From: Tetraselmis striata
Taxonomy: Eukaryota > Chlorophyta > Chlorodendrophyceae > Chlorodendrales > Chlorodendraceae
Direction: 5' to 3'
Length of the DNA: 64,000 bases
Assembly: GCA_006384855.1 (NCBI GenBank)
Contig: VCJN01002477.1
Location: forward strand, 124,001-188,000
The position numbers were made by a program, and so were the translations under genes. Below are positions 32,600 through 44,779 of the stretch, one piece after another (the stretch's first letter is position 1; each line of letters begins with the position of its first letter). A model generated the notes under the pieces. It was not told where the DNA came from and ran no database searches. It worked only from the letters and a program-made list of their open reading frames with translations.

Positions 32600-34990
32600 A
32601 TGTGCATTTGTTGCATGGGGTTGCAGCCTCATCGTCCGGAATCAAGGTGCTTGGAGCCCATGTGGGCTCGGCTGCTTTCACTCGGGAGCGAAATTGGCTC
32701 CCGGCTTGTCGGTTTGGCCGACCACTCCCACTACTCCCACACCGCTACTCGTTTGTTGCAAGTTTGCGGCCGCCGTTTCGGCCACCACTACCTCCGCTCC
32801 ACGCCTCGGGGCTTGGGTCGCTCTGAGGGGTGTGGCGACAATATTATTTACGTTCATCCTAGAACATGCATACGCAGCCGCGTTTTCAACGCTCGCCGGC
32901 ATTTGCTGTGTTAGCCCCTATCACTTGTTTACCCCTTCCATGCGCACGTAGCTGTCCCTCGCGGTCCATTTCGGCGGCCTCGGCATCGGCGATGTGGTTG
33001 TCGCAAATGCCTCCCACGTCGGCGCTGCGGCCTTTGTGGTTGGCCAAGCTGCGACTTCATCCGTGCTCAACACGCCACCTTGAGCGATGCCGGTGCGTTC
33101 CTTTCCGAGCCGTCATACGTATCCAGCCCTCATATTTAGCCTCTACCCTTGTTGATGGGGCGTCCTCGATTCACTAGGCTTTGGCCACTTCAACGCTAGC
33201 GCCCGATGCCGACGCCAACGTGGGTTGTCGAGCTTCGCGCTGCTCATACCCGTGTCGTTGAATGACGAGTGTGGGGACGGGGTGCTCGATGATCTAGCGG
33301 GGCCATTGGCCTAGGCCTTAAAATTGCTCCTCTCCAAGCGCTCTCCCGTTGCTCGTGCCGGCTGCTCGGCCGCTGGGGCCGAGCCGGCGTCTGCGATGCG
33401 CTCAGCGGCCGACCTCCAAGTTATCCCGCATCATTACTCGGACTTCCGCCCTTGCGTTCCATGCGGAAAGTCCCGGAGACCATGAGCCACGTATCCACAC
33501 GGCCCGCTTCACAAAACTTGCTGCGCGTATGCGCGCAAGCGGCCATGGCAGTGCCCGCTTCCGGGGCCGCCCCTTACGCGCTGCGACGGAGTTCAAGGTG
33601 ATTGATCCTCCAAGTGAGGGTCGCCTCATCGGTGAAGTCCGTGAACGTTCCCCAAAGTATGTTACGATCTCACGTTCCGCGTTGCCGCTTGCCGCCCATT
33701 CGGCCTTCTGGCGCCTCAAGTCCTCTCCCTCGGCGAGCCCTACCCTTGTGCTTTTTGCTCCTTCTCGGTACAAGGCATGCATGTCCGTTTGGAATAACTC
33801 CTTTGCGGGCGTGGAATACACTCCTTCGGCTTGGGCGGTCGCGTACACTGATCGCATGGCACGTGGCTATGGGGGCGACTCCAATCACGGCGCACACGAG
33901 TGGGCGGCACATGGCCATTTCGACGTTTGCCACGACGTTAAGCTCGCCCTGGGCGTGGGTGTCCAGATCCTCACGGACCGCGTCGGTGCTTGTGACTCTT
34001 CCGATTTCCGGGTGATAGGGAAATCGCACCAGTGACCTCCTGGATCGCAGCCAAGGCTCCGAGAAACCTGTGAAAGCAATACAAAATATCCGAGAATGTC
34101 ATATACATGCGGGCAGCCGCATATATAGCCATATAGCCGGTACACGGGCAGCCGAGTATCGGTATAGTTATCGCGCCGTACTCGTATCGATAACGGGCAG
34201 TTGAGGTACGAGTATAGCTAATAACACAAGGTCAACGACGGCCGACCGGCCGATGTTGGGCTTTTTGGGTATAGTGGTACCCGCGGAAACACGGTTGCTA
34301 TCGATACCACCATTGCCCCTATCTTCGGCGTGTCAAGCTCGGATCCACCGACTGCATTGCGGGCCACAGAGCGCCAAAAATCCAGAAGTATGACGAGGGT
34401 GTCCGAAACGCCGCCGGCAGTTGCTTCGCTTTTTCCCCTTCGCCGTCGCCTCCGCCGAGTTCGGCTCGCTGGCCCCGCACGCCGAGGCTTTATTGGTGGA
34501 GCTTCCGAAAGCTAGCCACACGCACGCTAGCCGGAAAATCGGCCAGCTCTTGTCTGCATCGTGGCGCGCCGCCGTTTCTCCTTGCTCATCGAAACGGCGC
34601 ATGCAGACAACGTTCTTGGCGGGGTCGCGGCGGCGTGCGCGGCACGTGATGGTGCTCTTGCGCCTGTGTCGCATCGTTCGCCAACCTTTGTTTCTATGAC
34701 CCGGGCGGGTCATCGGCTGCAAGCGCACTCGTCGCGGCTGATGGCCCGCCCCTGGGCGGTGGTCCCCATTGGTTCTTGTTTCCCTTGCTTTCGGTTTTTT
34801 TCTGGTCGTTCCTTGGCTTTCAGTGTTTCCCGGGACCCTTTGCTTCTTTGGCGACTTGGTGACTTCCTTGTTCCCGTGGCTCTTCATTGGTTCTTGGCTC
34901 CCTAGCCTCCTGCTTGACCCTTGGTTTCAGGCTTATATCTCTCCTTTGCTGGCAACCTTCCACAACTGTTAGTTCTGCTTTTAGTGTGCA
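32600..34990 (+). mobile_element. Degenerate LINE, 3' half, interrupted by a ~220-bp insertion
   Basis: Frame-shifted remnants appear in order: GIKVLGAHVGSAAF (thumb region after the reverse transcriptase), FGGLGIGDVVVANASHVGAA (the conserved L-P-x-x-GGLG block, ~32965-33040), then HEWAAHGHFDVCHDV at 33895 and GRPADVGLFG at 34240, followed by the shared 3'UTR to about 34990. Between the last two blocks, about 34003-34226 is foreign to the family as judged against the 21.8 kb copy. Multiple stops and frameshifts make it inactive. It is the longest copy in the window and likely belongs to the family that could move the SINEs. Confidence 0.75.
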
Positions 34991-35955
34991 GATGTTTAAC
35001 CACTGTTGTAAATTTTCAAGAAACGAACAAGTAGCATAGGGAATTCGTACGTTGTGGTACGTCATAGGATGTCACAGCACGCCATGGTACGTCATGTTAC
35101 GTTTCCTGACGTGTCACTTATGTAAACAAGTACTCGGCAGTGTGGTGGGGCCTTGGGGGGCATTCAAGTACGAGTATAGCTGTACCTGTGTCGGAGGGAG
35201 ATTGTCGAAGTGATGGTTGAGTGGCACTGTCACTGATGGAAAGAGAGTCGGCGAGAGTCGCTTCGGCGCGCATGCGTCGAATCACGTCGAGTGCCAGCAA
35301 GCGAGATGCAAACTGGGAAGGCAAAGGGCTGCTATGAGCCGTGGGCGATGTACGAAAGGTAGTCGCTGTCGCCGTGGTGATGGCTGAGTGGCACTAGTGT
35401 CACGAGAGAGAAAGGGCGAGTCGGAATATTTCTGGAAAAGCAGTTGATTGAATAACAAGGAGCCGAGGCTGGCAATTTATACCAGCCGGCTAGGTGTCAA
35501 TGAGGAAGGACACCTCTCCGTCTGAGAAGGCCAACTAGCAAAGATGCCTAGGTGCCATGCTTTGGTGCCGTACTTCTGCCATACGGTCCAAATTAGGCAC
35601 ATGTACGGCAGCCAGACGAAAAATGCGGATTTCACAGAGAGAAAAAGCGGATTCGGGGTACCGGGGTACCCTGGGTCCAACAACCTGTATCATATGTAGA
35701 ATCTTACTGTATGGGACAAGGAGGCGCGGGGGGGGGGGGGGGGGGGGGGTCTCCGCCCGGCCTCTGCGCGCCTGCGCGCCACTTTATTTGAATTGATTGG
35801 TGCGCCCGAGGATCATCACCTGGACACCGGCAGGGCGAACAGCAGCCAAGCAAGACACTGTCCCGCCCGAAGCTTTGGCGCATACGGGCTATGGCAGGGA
35901 CGACAGGAACCGCTCACAGCCTCCCTGAAAAATTGTCTGCAGCATCGTCGGCGCC
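34991..35955. other. Upstream region of the transporter gene
   Basis: No gene. A poly-G run at about 35728-35749 lies roughly 210 bp upstream of the transporter ATG. A GTAC/CATGGTAC-rich patch lies at 35050-35100. Confidence 0.4.
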
Positions 35956-38900
35956 ATGTCATCTGAAGAGGGAAGAGTCGAAGGACAGCCGCCACTGCCT
36001 GAAACAAACCCTCGCTCTACACCCGTAGTTGTGACGCTACTTTTCAGCGTCAGCTTCACGTCGAATGTCATCATATCCTTACTCTATCCGGTGCGGCCTT
36101 CTCGCTCCTTCACAGCCACGGCCACCACGTGGTGGCGATGATCAGTTTTGGCCACCAGAAAAGGAGTCGCTGCTCTGTCCTTACAGCCCGTTGCCCGCGT
36201 CCCCGCTGTTTGCAGTTTGCGCCAGTCCACTTGGCCAAGCAGGGATACGGCCCGAGTTTCATCGGCATGATCTTCAGCATATACTCTTGGGCCATGCTTG
36301 TATCAACCCCTATTTCCGCTGCGCTAGTGGCGAGGTCATGATCGCTCTGATACCCCCCCCCCCCCCCCCTCACCAACACCTAACGAGCTGCTTTATTCAG
36401 GCTGGGTAGGCAGCCATCAGTGGGCTCTCTGTCTGACCTTTCGTGCCATGCCGCTTCAGGTTTGGGAGGAGCAAGATGCTGTGCCTGGGGATAGTCATGC
36501 TTTCCCTGTTTTCCTCCGCGTTTGGCTATGCTGAACAGCTGAGCATGGGCCGCAGGTACGTATGGGGCCATCGTGCCATGCGGAGGTTGCGCTTACTGAC
36601 TGCCCCATCCCTGGTAGCATCTACGCTCACCTGGCAGATTTTTTACTGGACTGTTCCGCAACTATGTGCAGGGTCTTGATGTCCTCCATATATGTGGCCT
36701 CACGGGTGCTGTCAGGCTTGGCTGCTGCATTAACCAACTTGGCAGGTCCGTGCCCCCCCCCCCCCCCCCCCCCCCCTCCCCCCGCCGAATGCGCATGCCT
36801 GGGACAGCCCGTCCCACACTCGAAAACCTCCGCGCTGACCCCGCCCCATGTGCCACCCCCCCTCACAATGAAGTTTTCAGCATGGCGAACAGACACTTGT
36901 CACGATGATCTGGGGAAGGTCATGGGCGCAAACGAGGTCATCATTGGGCTCGGCTTCACGGTTGGCCCGCCCATCGGGTACGCGCATCCAAGCCAGGCCA
37001 GTGCATGAGGAGTGCAAGTGCTGGATGGGGAGGCAATCTGTGCTTGCGCGGCGGACTGCCCGGAGGGTAGGAAAAGGAAGGATGGGGGGGGGGGGGGGGG
37101 GGGGGGGGGGGAATCCCCACTTTTGCGTGCAGGAGCGTCACCTGAGGTTGTTCTGTGATCAGGTCGCTTCTCTACGTCAACTTTGGCTTTGGCCAGGCGT
37201 TCCTGCTGGCGGCAGCTGCCGTCATGCTGTCCCTCCCTTTGGCTCTATACGAGGTGTGTTTCCCCGCCACTCGCAACAATAGCCTGCTTGGGGCGGATCT
37301 CGCAGTTTTGGGGATCGCATTCCTCAGCATTTTGGGGGAGCGAGCTACTCACACCTGAGGGACGCCATGTGCCCAGGCTGTTTCCAGGGATCGCCACAAT
37401 GCGGATGCAAAGCCCTCGGACGGCGGGGATGACGCCGTGAGTCTTGCTCGTGTGCTGCCGTGATGCCGCACGTGACGGCTGTCTCGTGGCAGCGCGCTGC
37501 TGAGGGAAATGGGCCGTGCAATGTGCAGGTGGCAGATCTCGAGGAGCCCCTGGGATTTGAGCGTGTGTCGCGGGTGTTCACCCTGCGCGCTGTCCTGGGG
37601 GGGCTCCTGTGCTTCAGTGGGACCTTTGTGTTTGGCGTCATGGAGCCAAACTTGGCGCAGCACCTGCACCAGGCGGCTGGCATGTCGCAACCGGCCGTGG
37701 GACTGGTGTTTGCCTGTATGCCCCGCCTCTGCCCGCTTGCTCCCTTGCCTTTCTACCCATACAAGGCAAGCCCGGATATCGGCGACTCTGGGAAAGCTTT
37801 GAGTCGCTAAGAGCTGCTTTATGTGCCTGCGGCCCTTCCTTGCAGTCTTCTCCGCCGCCTACTCAGTGTCGGGTGTGCCGCTGGGGTGGCTGGCGGATTC
37901 AAAAGGGCACTTTGGGGTGTGCACCTGCGGTGTCCTGCTGTCTGGCGTCATCATGGCACTGCTGGGGGTGCCAATCTGGGGGCAAGTCGCAGCGGCTACG
38001 GGTGCTGAGCTGGAGACAGGTGACACGCAGCCGAATGCAGTGCCGTGTGTCAGCCTTCATAGCGTCTGGACGGCCGTGTGTCGGGGCCTCTGAATGCTGA
38101 CACCGTGTCATGCCATGTGCTGCCAGTGGTGATGGTCAAGGACGTTGTGTTGCTGGGGATGCTTGGCTCGGCTCAGGCGGCCCTGCTTGTGCCAACGCTG
38201 CCCGCCATCAAGGGGGGCGTGAAATACGACGACCCAGCCACGACTGAGGTATGGCTGCCACGCGGCCCGTGCCGAGTCGCCATAGCTACAGTGCATGCTG
38301 GCCACACTTACTTGCGCTGTGCGAATTGCCTTTCTCGTGACGCATTCCATGCTCGGCGCTTCAGATGGTCGTCACTCTCTTCAACTGCTTCCAGCAACTT
38401 GGACTTGCAATCGGCCCGCTGGCGGGTGCCGCGATTGTCACGTACTCATCCTATGAAACTTCCCTGGCCGTCACCGGCGTCTGGCTGATGGGGATGGGGT
38501 GAGCGCCCGGCACCGCCTGACCCCCTCTGATAGGGCGCTGCATATGTACCTGTTGCTTGCTGTACATGGGGTGCAACTAAGCGGAGCATGCCATGCGCAG
38601 GGTGGTGTGCGTCATCAACATTGTGGCGACAAAGGCATCGCCATGCCCATTCAGGGAGCAGAACACTGAGAGCCAGCAAGGTATTGCCCGTCGGCATGCG
38701 GACCTTGCCCAAGCATGTTTCCTTCCGCTAGGGGACAGGAGACGCAGCGGGGCTGGGTCATACCAGCGCCCTTGTTGTACTGGACCATCTATTGCTGGAT
38801 GTCATGGTTGGGGTTGTGTCACTGACAATGCCCCCGGGAATGCCCCGCGCTGGTTGGCAGGCCTGCTGGATAACGGTGACGAGGACTGGCACGCTCCTCC

Positions 38901-39003
38901 AGCGTCTCCGGTGCTGATTGGTGGCATTGCCGGGCGGCGCAACAGTATCACAACTGCTCGGATGTCGAGCCTGACTCGCTCCCCGCCGATGAGCATCCAT
39001 TGA
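35956..39003 (+). CDS. Major facilitator superfamily transporter (SLC18B1-like)
   Basis: Thirteen exons in phase: 35956-36090, 36216-36334, 36460-36555, 36618-36745, 36881-36977, 37163-37253, 37377-37436, 37493-37715, 37846-38019, 38127-38248, 38365-38498, 38601-38680 and 38732-39003; about 576 residues. The ATG at 35956 opens a short polar N-terminus, then TM1 (VVVTLLFSVSFTSNVIISLL). The TM2 region is followed by the motif A-like loop ARFGRSKMLCLG. Later helices include ANEVIIGLGFTVGPPIG, the central cytoplasmic loop, then VPLGWLADSKG (second motif A) and LGLAIGPLAGAAIV. The layout resembles vesicular amine/SLC18B1-type drug:proton antiporters; the substrate is unknown. The third-to-fourth exon acceptor and the last exon (C-terminal tail) are the least certain. 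C or G runs sit in introns 2, 4 and 5. Confidence 0.85.
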
Positions 39004-40060
39004 TTGCCGGCCCCTCAGTGACGGCTCGTGTTGCGGCACCAACACGGCGGTGCAGACTACTGCCCCACAACCTAATTTCATTTGTATTCTAGTGGAATAC
39101 TCGCCTGCATGCTGTTCTGATAGGTGGGTGGATTCAGGATGTGCTACAGTAGGGCTGCGGCTGCGGGCATGATGTCAACAGACAGGACCAGTGACCCTCC
39201 TCCGCCCCCACACACACACTCTCCTCATGCGCGTCATTTTGCACGGCACACGCCGCACCGCCATTTTCAAATGCTCGGCAGATATTTCAAATGCAATGTT
39301 CCTGCCAGGCTCCTGCTACGGGTACTGATGTATAGCAATGGCGCCCCCCAGCTTCATGCTGCATGCGCAGCTCGAACATAAAACGTTCACACGCATTTTC
39401 CCACACTGTTAATATATATTGCCAATCATAAGCGCGACATTGTTTTTTCGCGGCCAGGACAGGCCTGGCAATGTTAGATCCTGGGGGTTATTGCCCCCCA
39501 GCCCGCCATTATTATTGGCGAGTGCCCGTGCAGCATGCATGGTAACACCGCGGGCCGTCATCGTCATCTGCTGAGGTAATCACGTGCCAGCAATTTCATC
39601 CGATGCACGTAAGGATTGCCCCTCATCCGTAGCAATTAATGACAACGATCCTTGATAAATACGATGACATTTCATCTTGGCATGAGACCGCTACGGGTAC
39701 TCATACCGGACGCGCAATGAGGGACTATTACATACCGTACATTGCGCCATCTTTTTTATTTGGATATGCACTGCTCGTACAGTCGTACAACGACGCGTAT
39801 TGCGCGGAGAAGCCGCGGCGCCCGGTGCTCACTCTTTCGCTTTTTCTCGGTAATAACGCGACCCGACTGCTGCGTTGGAAGGTTCTGTACGAGCAGCAGT
39901 ACCCGTGCGAGCGCTTTTTAGATATTCGTTATTATATTCCCGCAGCGCCGCCCGCCGCGCGGGACGACAGCGCAGGAGTAGGACCAATTGGAGGGCGCCG
40001 TGTAACGAAACGACAACCCGTCTTCCCGAAGTGCCTGATCGGACTACTCGTACTTTTTTT

Positions 40061-40106
40061 GGGTGATTTCCTGATATCGCCTTCTGCTGCTAGCTCATGT
40101 AATTAA
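40061..40106 (+). repeat. Dispersed repeat copy (GCTAGCTCATGTAA family)
   Basis: GGTGATTTCCTGATATCGCC followed by TTCTGCTGCTAGCTCATGTAA. The poly-T before it matches the family's T run. A shorter, diverged copy lies at 40201-40240. Confidence 0.8.
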
Positions 40107-41043
40107 TACTACTCGTACGACCGGCGAGTGCAAACTAATAAGGACGATTATTTATTATGAGTTCGGTTCATATGAATCGCCTATAGTCATTTGCCTCTCG
40201 GCTGATTTCCTGATCGCCCTTTGCAGCTAGCTCATGGAATTTAAAATATATCATCTACCCGTATCGCCTAAGAGTCGTACCCGTAGGACCTGTAGTCGCT
40301 ACTGATACAGGTAATAGTACTGTTGTCACGGGTAGACATTTTTTAAACTACTGGTACCTACGACCACTGGTATCTACTGCCTACTGGTAGCTACTTGTAG
40401 CTACCAGCAGTACAGGTAACTGCTACCAGTGCGCGTCTGAGTGCTTTTTTTTTGGCGAATCACACGAGTACCCGTACAGCGACTGTCAAGACCGGCTACT
40501 TCGGGCCGCTTGTGTGACGATCTCCGAGGATAAGTACCTTTACAGGTAAGGATTTACTTCTTTTAGTAGTGAGGTGGCTTTGTTAGAACTACAAGCGCTT
40601 TTGTCAATACGCATGCGGTGATCCGCTTTTGTTGCAGCTCGCACATAGCGACTGTGTAGTCATCGTAAGCATTATATAGGCTGTGAAGCGCAACAGCAAA
40701 AGTGATGAGCGCTATGGTCTAGACAGGTTGGCTAAGTAGTAGCTGCAGGTAGGCAGGGACACAGGTCGGGAGCTGGTGCGGTCGCGAGTCCGCTGCGCAC
40801 TGTCCCATCCTGGCGGAAGATTCTAGACAGAGCCGATGACTGGCTACTGTGCTATATTTTCCAGGTGGTAGTCGTTTGACCGCACAACTCGGTCCGTCGT
40901 CTGACTACACTCAGTTAAGTACTTAACAACGATGATACTTCACACGAGACCGGCGGAATCGCGGCCCGCGCGGTAGGGGGGTGCCGACCTTTTTTTAAAT
41001 ACAGATATATAAACTACTACCTGTACTGCTCATGTAACTATTA

Positions 41044-41080
41044 CTGATATCGCCTTCTGATGCAGCTAGCTCATGTAAAT
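41044..41080 (+). repeat. Dispersed repeat copy, tail only
   Basis: CTGATATCGCCTTCTGATGC then AGCTAGCTCATGTAA. Confidence 0.75.
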
Positions 41081-41254
41081 ATTATGTACAGGTATCTATT
41101 ACTAAGCATCCGGTTCTAAGCATGTACCCGTACCTCGTACGAGGTACTGATTTTGGCAGTCGATTCGATACGGTGCATATAGCACTTTTTAAAAAATTCG
41201 CGCCCGTGTGGGAGCGGAATCCTCACTGAACTGATTTGTCCATCGATATTCCTT

Positions 41255-41331
41255 GATGTAGAGGACCTTTTTGATTGCCTTTTATTTTGGTGATTTCCGA
41301 TATCGCCTTCTGCTGCTAGCTCATGTAATAA
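41255..41331 (+). repeat. Dispersed repeat copy, near full length
   Basis: Head TGTAGAGGACCTTTTTGATTG, T-rich middle, and tail GGTGATTTCCGATATCGCC ... GCTAGCTCATGTAA. Confidence 0.8.
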
Positions 41332-41778
41332 TATAATATGTATATATTCCTTGTACTGCTTCCTGATGCATCCTAATATACAGCGATACCTGATACCTGA
41401 TTTTGCGCTCGTGTCGCTGACGATATTCTCGCACACGCAATCACCAGCAGTTTACCGGAATCTGATTCTTCGCGTCGTCGTCACCATGATTCGATCCACT
41501 ACTACTTGTGGGGAAATCCCGGCGCGTGGCAGTATAACCAGCCAGCATTGCTGACGGCCACCTGTAATGCCGAATCTTACGCTTGTCAGGTATCGCTCAT
41601 TCGTTCGGTATATTCTAGGGGATTCTCCGTACCTTATGTAAGAACCAGTAAATACGCGTCGGGCAGCACCCATCTTGATGATACTTTCAAACCCGTACAG
41701 CTGGTAATACAGGTACGAGTACCCGTATTTTGCCACTGTACTCGTATAGCGACTGCTACCCGGGTACTATATCGACAT

Positions 41779-42110
41779 ATATTATGCAGACAACGTTCTT
41801 GGCGGGGTCGCGGCCGCGCGTGCGGCACGTGATGGTGCTCCTGCCCCTGCGTCGCGTCGCTCGTCGGCGTGTGTTGCTATGACCCGGGTCATTGGCTGCA
41901 AGCGTCCTCGCCGCGGCTGATAGCCTACCCCGGGGCGGGGGTCCCTTTGGTTCCTGGCAGCCAAGTGACTCCCTTGGCTCCTTCTTGGTTCTTAGCTCCA
42001 TGTCATCCTGCTCGACCTTGGTTTCAGGCTTATGTCTCTCTTTTGCTGGCAACCTTTCATAGTTGCTGTTAGTTCTGTTTGTAGTGCGCTTTTGTGAAAG
42101 CCCTCATGAA
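41779..42110 (+). mobile_element. LINE 3' end, 5'-truncated copy
   Basis: Starts inside the last coding codons of the family (GTTCTTGGCGGGGTCGCGG) and runs through the same 3'UTR as the 21.8 kb copy (CTCGACCTTGGTTTCAGGC, GTTAGTTCTGTTTG), ending at about TCATGAAAT. High identity to the 21.8 kb copy. No clear target duplication. Confidence 0.85.
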
Positions 42111-42270
42111 ATATTTTTTATTATGGAGACAATGTACCGATTACTCGCTTCAGACAGCTGAGCAACAAACAACAGGTGTGTCACTTTTATTATGGCGAGG
42201 TGCCCACATACACCGACTGTGCATGTAACACCGAGGGTATTGTACAAGGACGAGCGCTCGTACATGTATT

Positions 42271-42545
42271 AGCTGTATTCTTGGGGTTTCCTTCCCCGCC
42301 TTTTACCCTAGGGTATGCGGGGATCGACACCGGCCGCCGCCGGCTCCATCCGCGCCACGGCAGTAATCAACCGCCATGCATTCTTGCTGCGTAGTCAGCA
42401 TTGAAATGCCGATGTGTGGCACTTTGCGTGCCGCCCTCGGCGAAAACATCGGTCACCATGTACCCGTCGAATCGTAGAATCATATAGAACCATCATCGTC
42501 CGCTAGATGAGACCACACTCTTAGTTTTGTGATGGCCTCCGGCCC
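42271..42545 (+). repeat. Terminal direct repeat, left
   Basis: Diverged partner of 45923-46205; the most conserved part is the last 130 bp ending TCTTAGTTTTGTG. Confidence 0.8.
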
Positions 42546-42712
42546 GCTCAACACCAACTCGCGATTTCGGATCGTGCAGAGTGATCAAGCACCAAGAAAA
42601 CGGAACAAAACCTTCCACCTTCCGCTCTCGCTGCTACTACATGACCAGCTCAAGCTGAGACTCTTCTTTTCTTTCTTCTCCACACAGGTCCCTCCCAGAC
42701 GACACCTTCGCT

Positions 42713-42892
42713 ATGTCTGGCATCGGTTTACCCACCGACCCCAAGATGGTCGACGCTGGCAAGGCGGCCGCTGTCGATATCATTGAGACGTCGGCTATTG
42801 CACAAGATCATATTGAGGTTGGGCGTCGCACGGAGGAGGACGCGAGCATGAAGCGGCTGATCCGGGAGCAGCTCTCTTGCTTTGGGTCATAG
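42713..42892 (+). pseudogene. Gag-like N-terminal fragment of the retroelement
   Basis: A 59-codon frame starting MSGIGLPTDPKMVDAGKAAA and ending in SCFGS stop, about 170 bp inside the left repeat, where ORF1 is expected. It is cut by the inverted recombinase fragment that follows. Confidence 0.4.
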
Positions 42893-43113
42893 GCTCCACG
42901 TCGTCGTGATTGTTGTGGAAGCCGTTGATGTCTGGCATGATGAAGGGTTGCGTGCTCTTGGCCTTGACCGTGCATGGCAGTCCATGCAACGTAATGTACC
43001 GCGCGATGGTAGACACCGTGGCACCCGGGGGGTGCACCATGCTCCTTGGAGAACCGGAAGAAAGGCCTTATCGCGCTGCCGTACGTCTCGCCGGGGTCCT
43101 TGGACCATGCCAA
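42893..43113 (-). pseudogene. Inverted tyrosine recombinase N-terminal (core-binding) fragment
   Basis: On the minus strand, two overlapping frames read in order GETYGSAIRPFFRFSKEHG, then PPGATVSTIARYITLHGLP and TVKAKSTQPFIMPDINGF. This fits the SAM-like core-binding domain of element recombinases (Y-x-x-x-L-x-x-F-x-x-F-C, P-x-S, Y, L-x-P-x-L-x-x-I-N-x-x-H). One frameshift separates the two parts. The orientation is opposite to the surrounding element, so it is a nested or inverted piece. Confidence 0.45.
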
Positions 43114-44779
43114 GGTAAATATATTCAGTGCCGCTACTTCACCAAGCCGATCGGTGCCCTACAAAGTGCGCATGTTAGCATGTACATGCGCATTTTGTCT
43201 GCCCACGGATTGGTGCCACCGGGCTCAATGCCCATATAGTACTTCTGCTCGGAGGCGCGCGCCATCAAGTATCACAAGAAGGCCTCTTTTTCGCTACCCA
43301 AGAGACTCCTATGCCGCTGCCAACCGCCGGCGAAGTATTAGAGGGTGCCGCCATTCCGGGCGGGCGGAACGAGTCATGCGCCTGTGATGGTAAAGACCAG
43401 AACGGCGGTGCGGCCTTCGCTCCCTCGAGCCTTCGCAAGCCCCAAAACTGCCTTGGTTGAAAAACCGCCCTCGCAACTACTGCTCCGCCCGGTTTCGAGT
43501 AGAACGGGATGCCTTCCGGCAGTCTGTGAAGCCCGGGGCGATTCTTCCCAATATCGCCGTCGACCGCGTGCTCGAGTTCCTGCTTGGTAACCCTCGTCTT
43601 CAACCGGCAGCGGAGGAGTACTACCCCGCCGCGTGCTACAGGCCTTCATCGCCGGCTCGGCCGTCAAGCTGCGCAAGCTACTCGCTGCGGCGTTCATCGC
43701 CCACGGAAGCACGCCGGCCTTCGGGCAGCGGCTAGAGGCCGCCATCCACAGCATGGAGGCCGTCGACGACGCTCATAGGTTCCGCTTGCCTACCCCCGCA
43801 AGCACTTGGACACGAAGATGCACAACGGCGAAACCTTCGCTCTCGATGTCGTGCGAGAGTGCTACCATGGCACCGAGAACCTAGGGTCGCCCGAGCACGT
43901 CCGAGGTACTTGAGCTCTACAAGGACCGCGTCTACGACGCGAACATCGGAAGCGTTGCGAAGACGAGGGCTCGTCAACGCTTCGGCGGTGGCTCCCGACG
44001 CAACCACCGCAACCGGGACGGCGGCGGTAGGAACCACGACAACTTCAAGAACGCGGGTCCGGGGTGCGAGGCGGCGGCGCCACGAGCCACCTTCGCCAAG
44101 GACGCCGCCAAGGACACCGGTACGAGCAAGGCGAAGGTTGAGGCCCTCGTGGCCGACAAGCCGAATGACGACGGGGTGCTCCGCCGTGTTGTCCCTAGGC
44201 CGCTGCGTTTCGAAGAGCCTCCGGGCGCGCCTTCCATGCAACGTTGCACATGAGTCGTCGGCATGAGCGGGAATCCCTCACCATTGACCCCCTGCCCGGG
44301 TCTTATTCGTCTTTTCCATACCCTCGCTGCATTCAACCCCGCCGGCTGTATTTTGTCCTTCCACTTCTCGAGTCTACATTGATTCCCCCTTTCTGGCGCG
44401 CCCATCCCGGCATGTTGCGCTACTCCTCTTCGCTCGCAGGTGGCCCGAGTGCCTAGGTACTTGCTCAACGCCCTTTATGAGACCAGCGGCTACAACACCC
44501 TACCTTCCTTGCATCAACTTCGTGCTACACATGGCCTCGTTGTCTCCGCCCGGCGAGTGCCGCCGTCAAACCCGACAGCAACATAGGACGCGTTTTAGCG
44601 CGTCCGCCGCACTACGAAGGCACCTACCTACTTCATCGCCGAGGCCGAGGCGAAGCCCCCCCCCCCCCCCCCCCTATCCCCCCCGGAGTGAGCTCATATG
44701 TGAGGCAGCATCGGGGCTCTCTACGGTACATACGACTAGATAGGGCGCCAAGGTGCTCGACCTCCATACTACATCGCTC

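Larger units (their letters stand above)
39004..42270. other. Repeat-rich non-coding region
   Basis: No gene. Between 40.0 and 41.4 kb at least four copies of the GCTAGCTCATGTAA repeat lie in plus orientation, separated by GTAC/TACCAGT-rich filler. A LINE 3' fragment closes the region. Confidence 0.5.
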
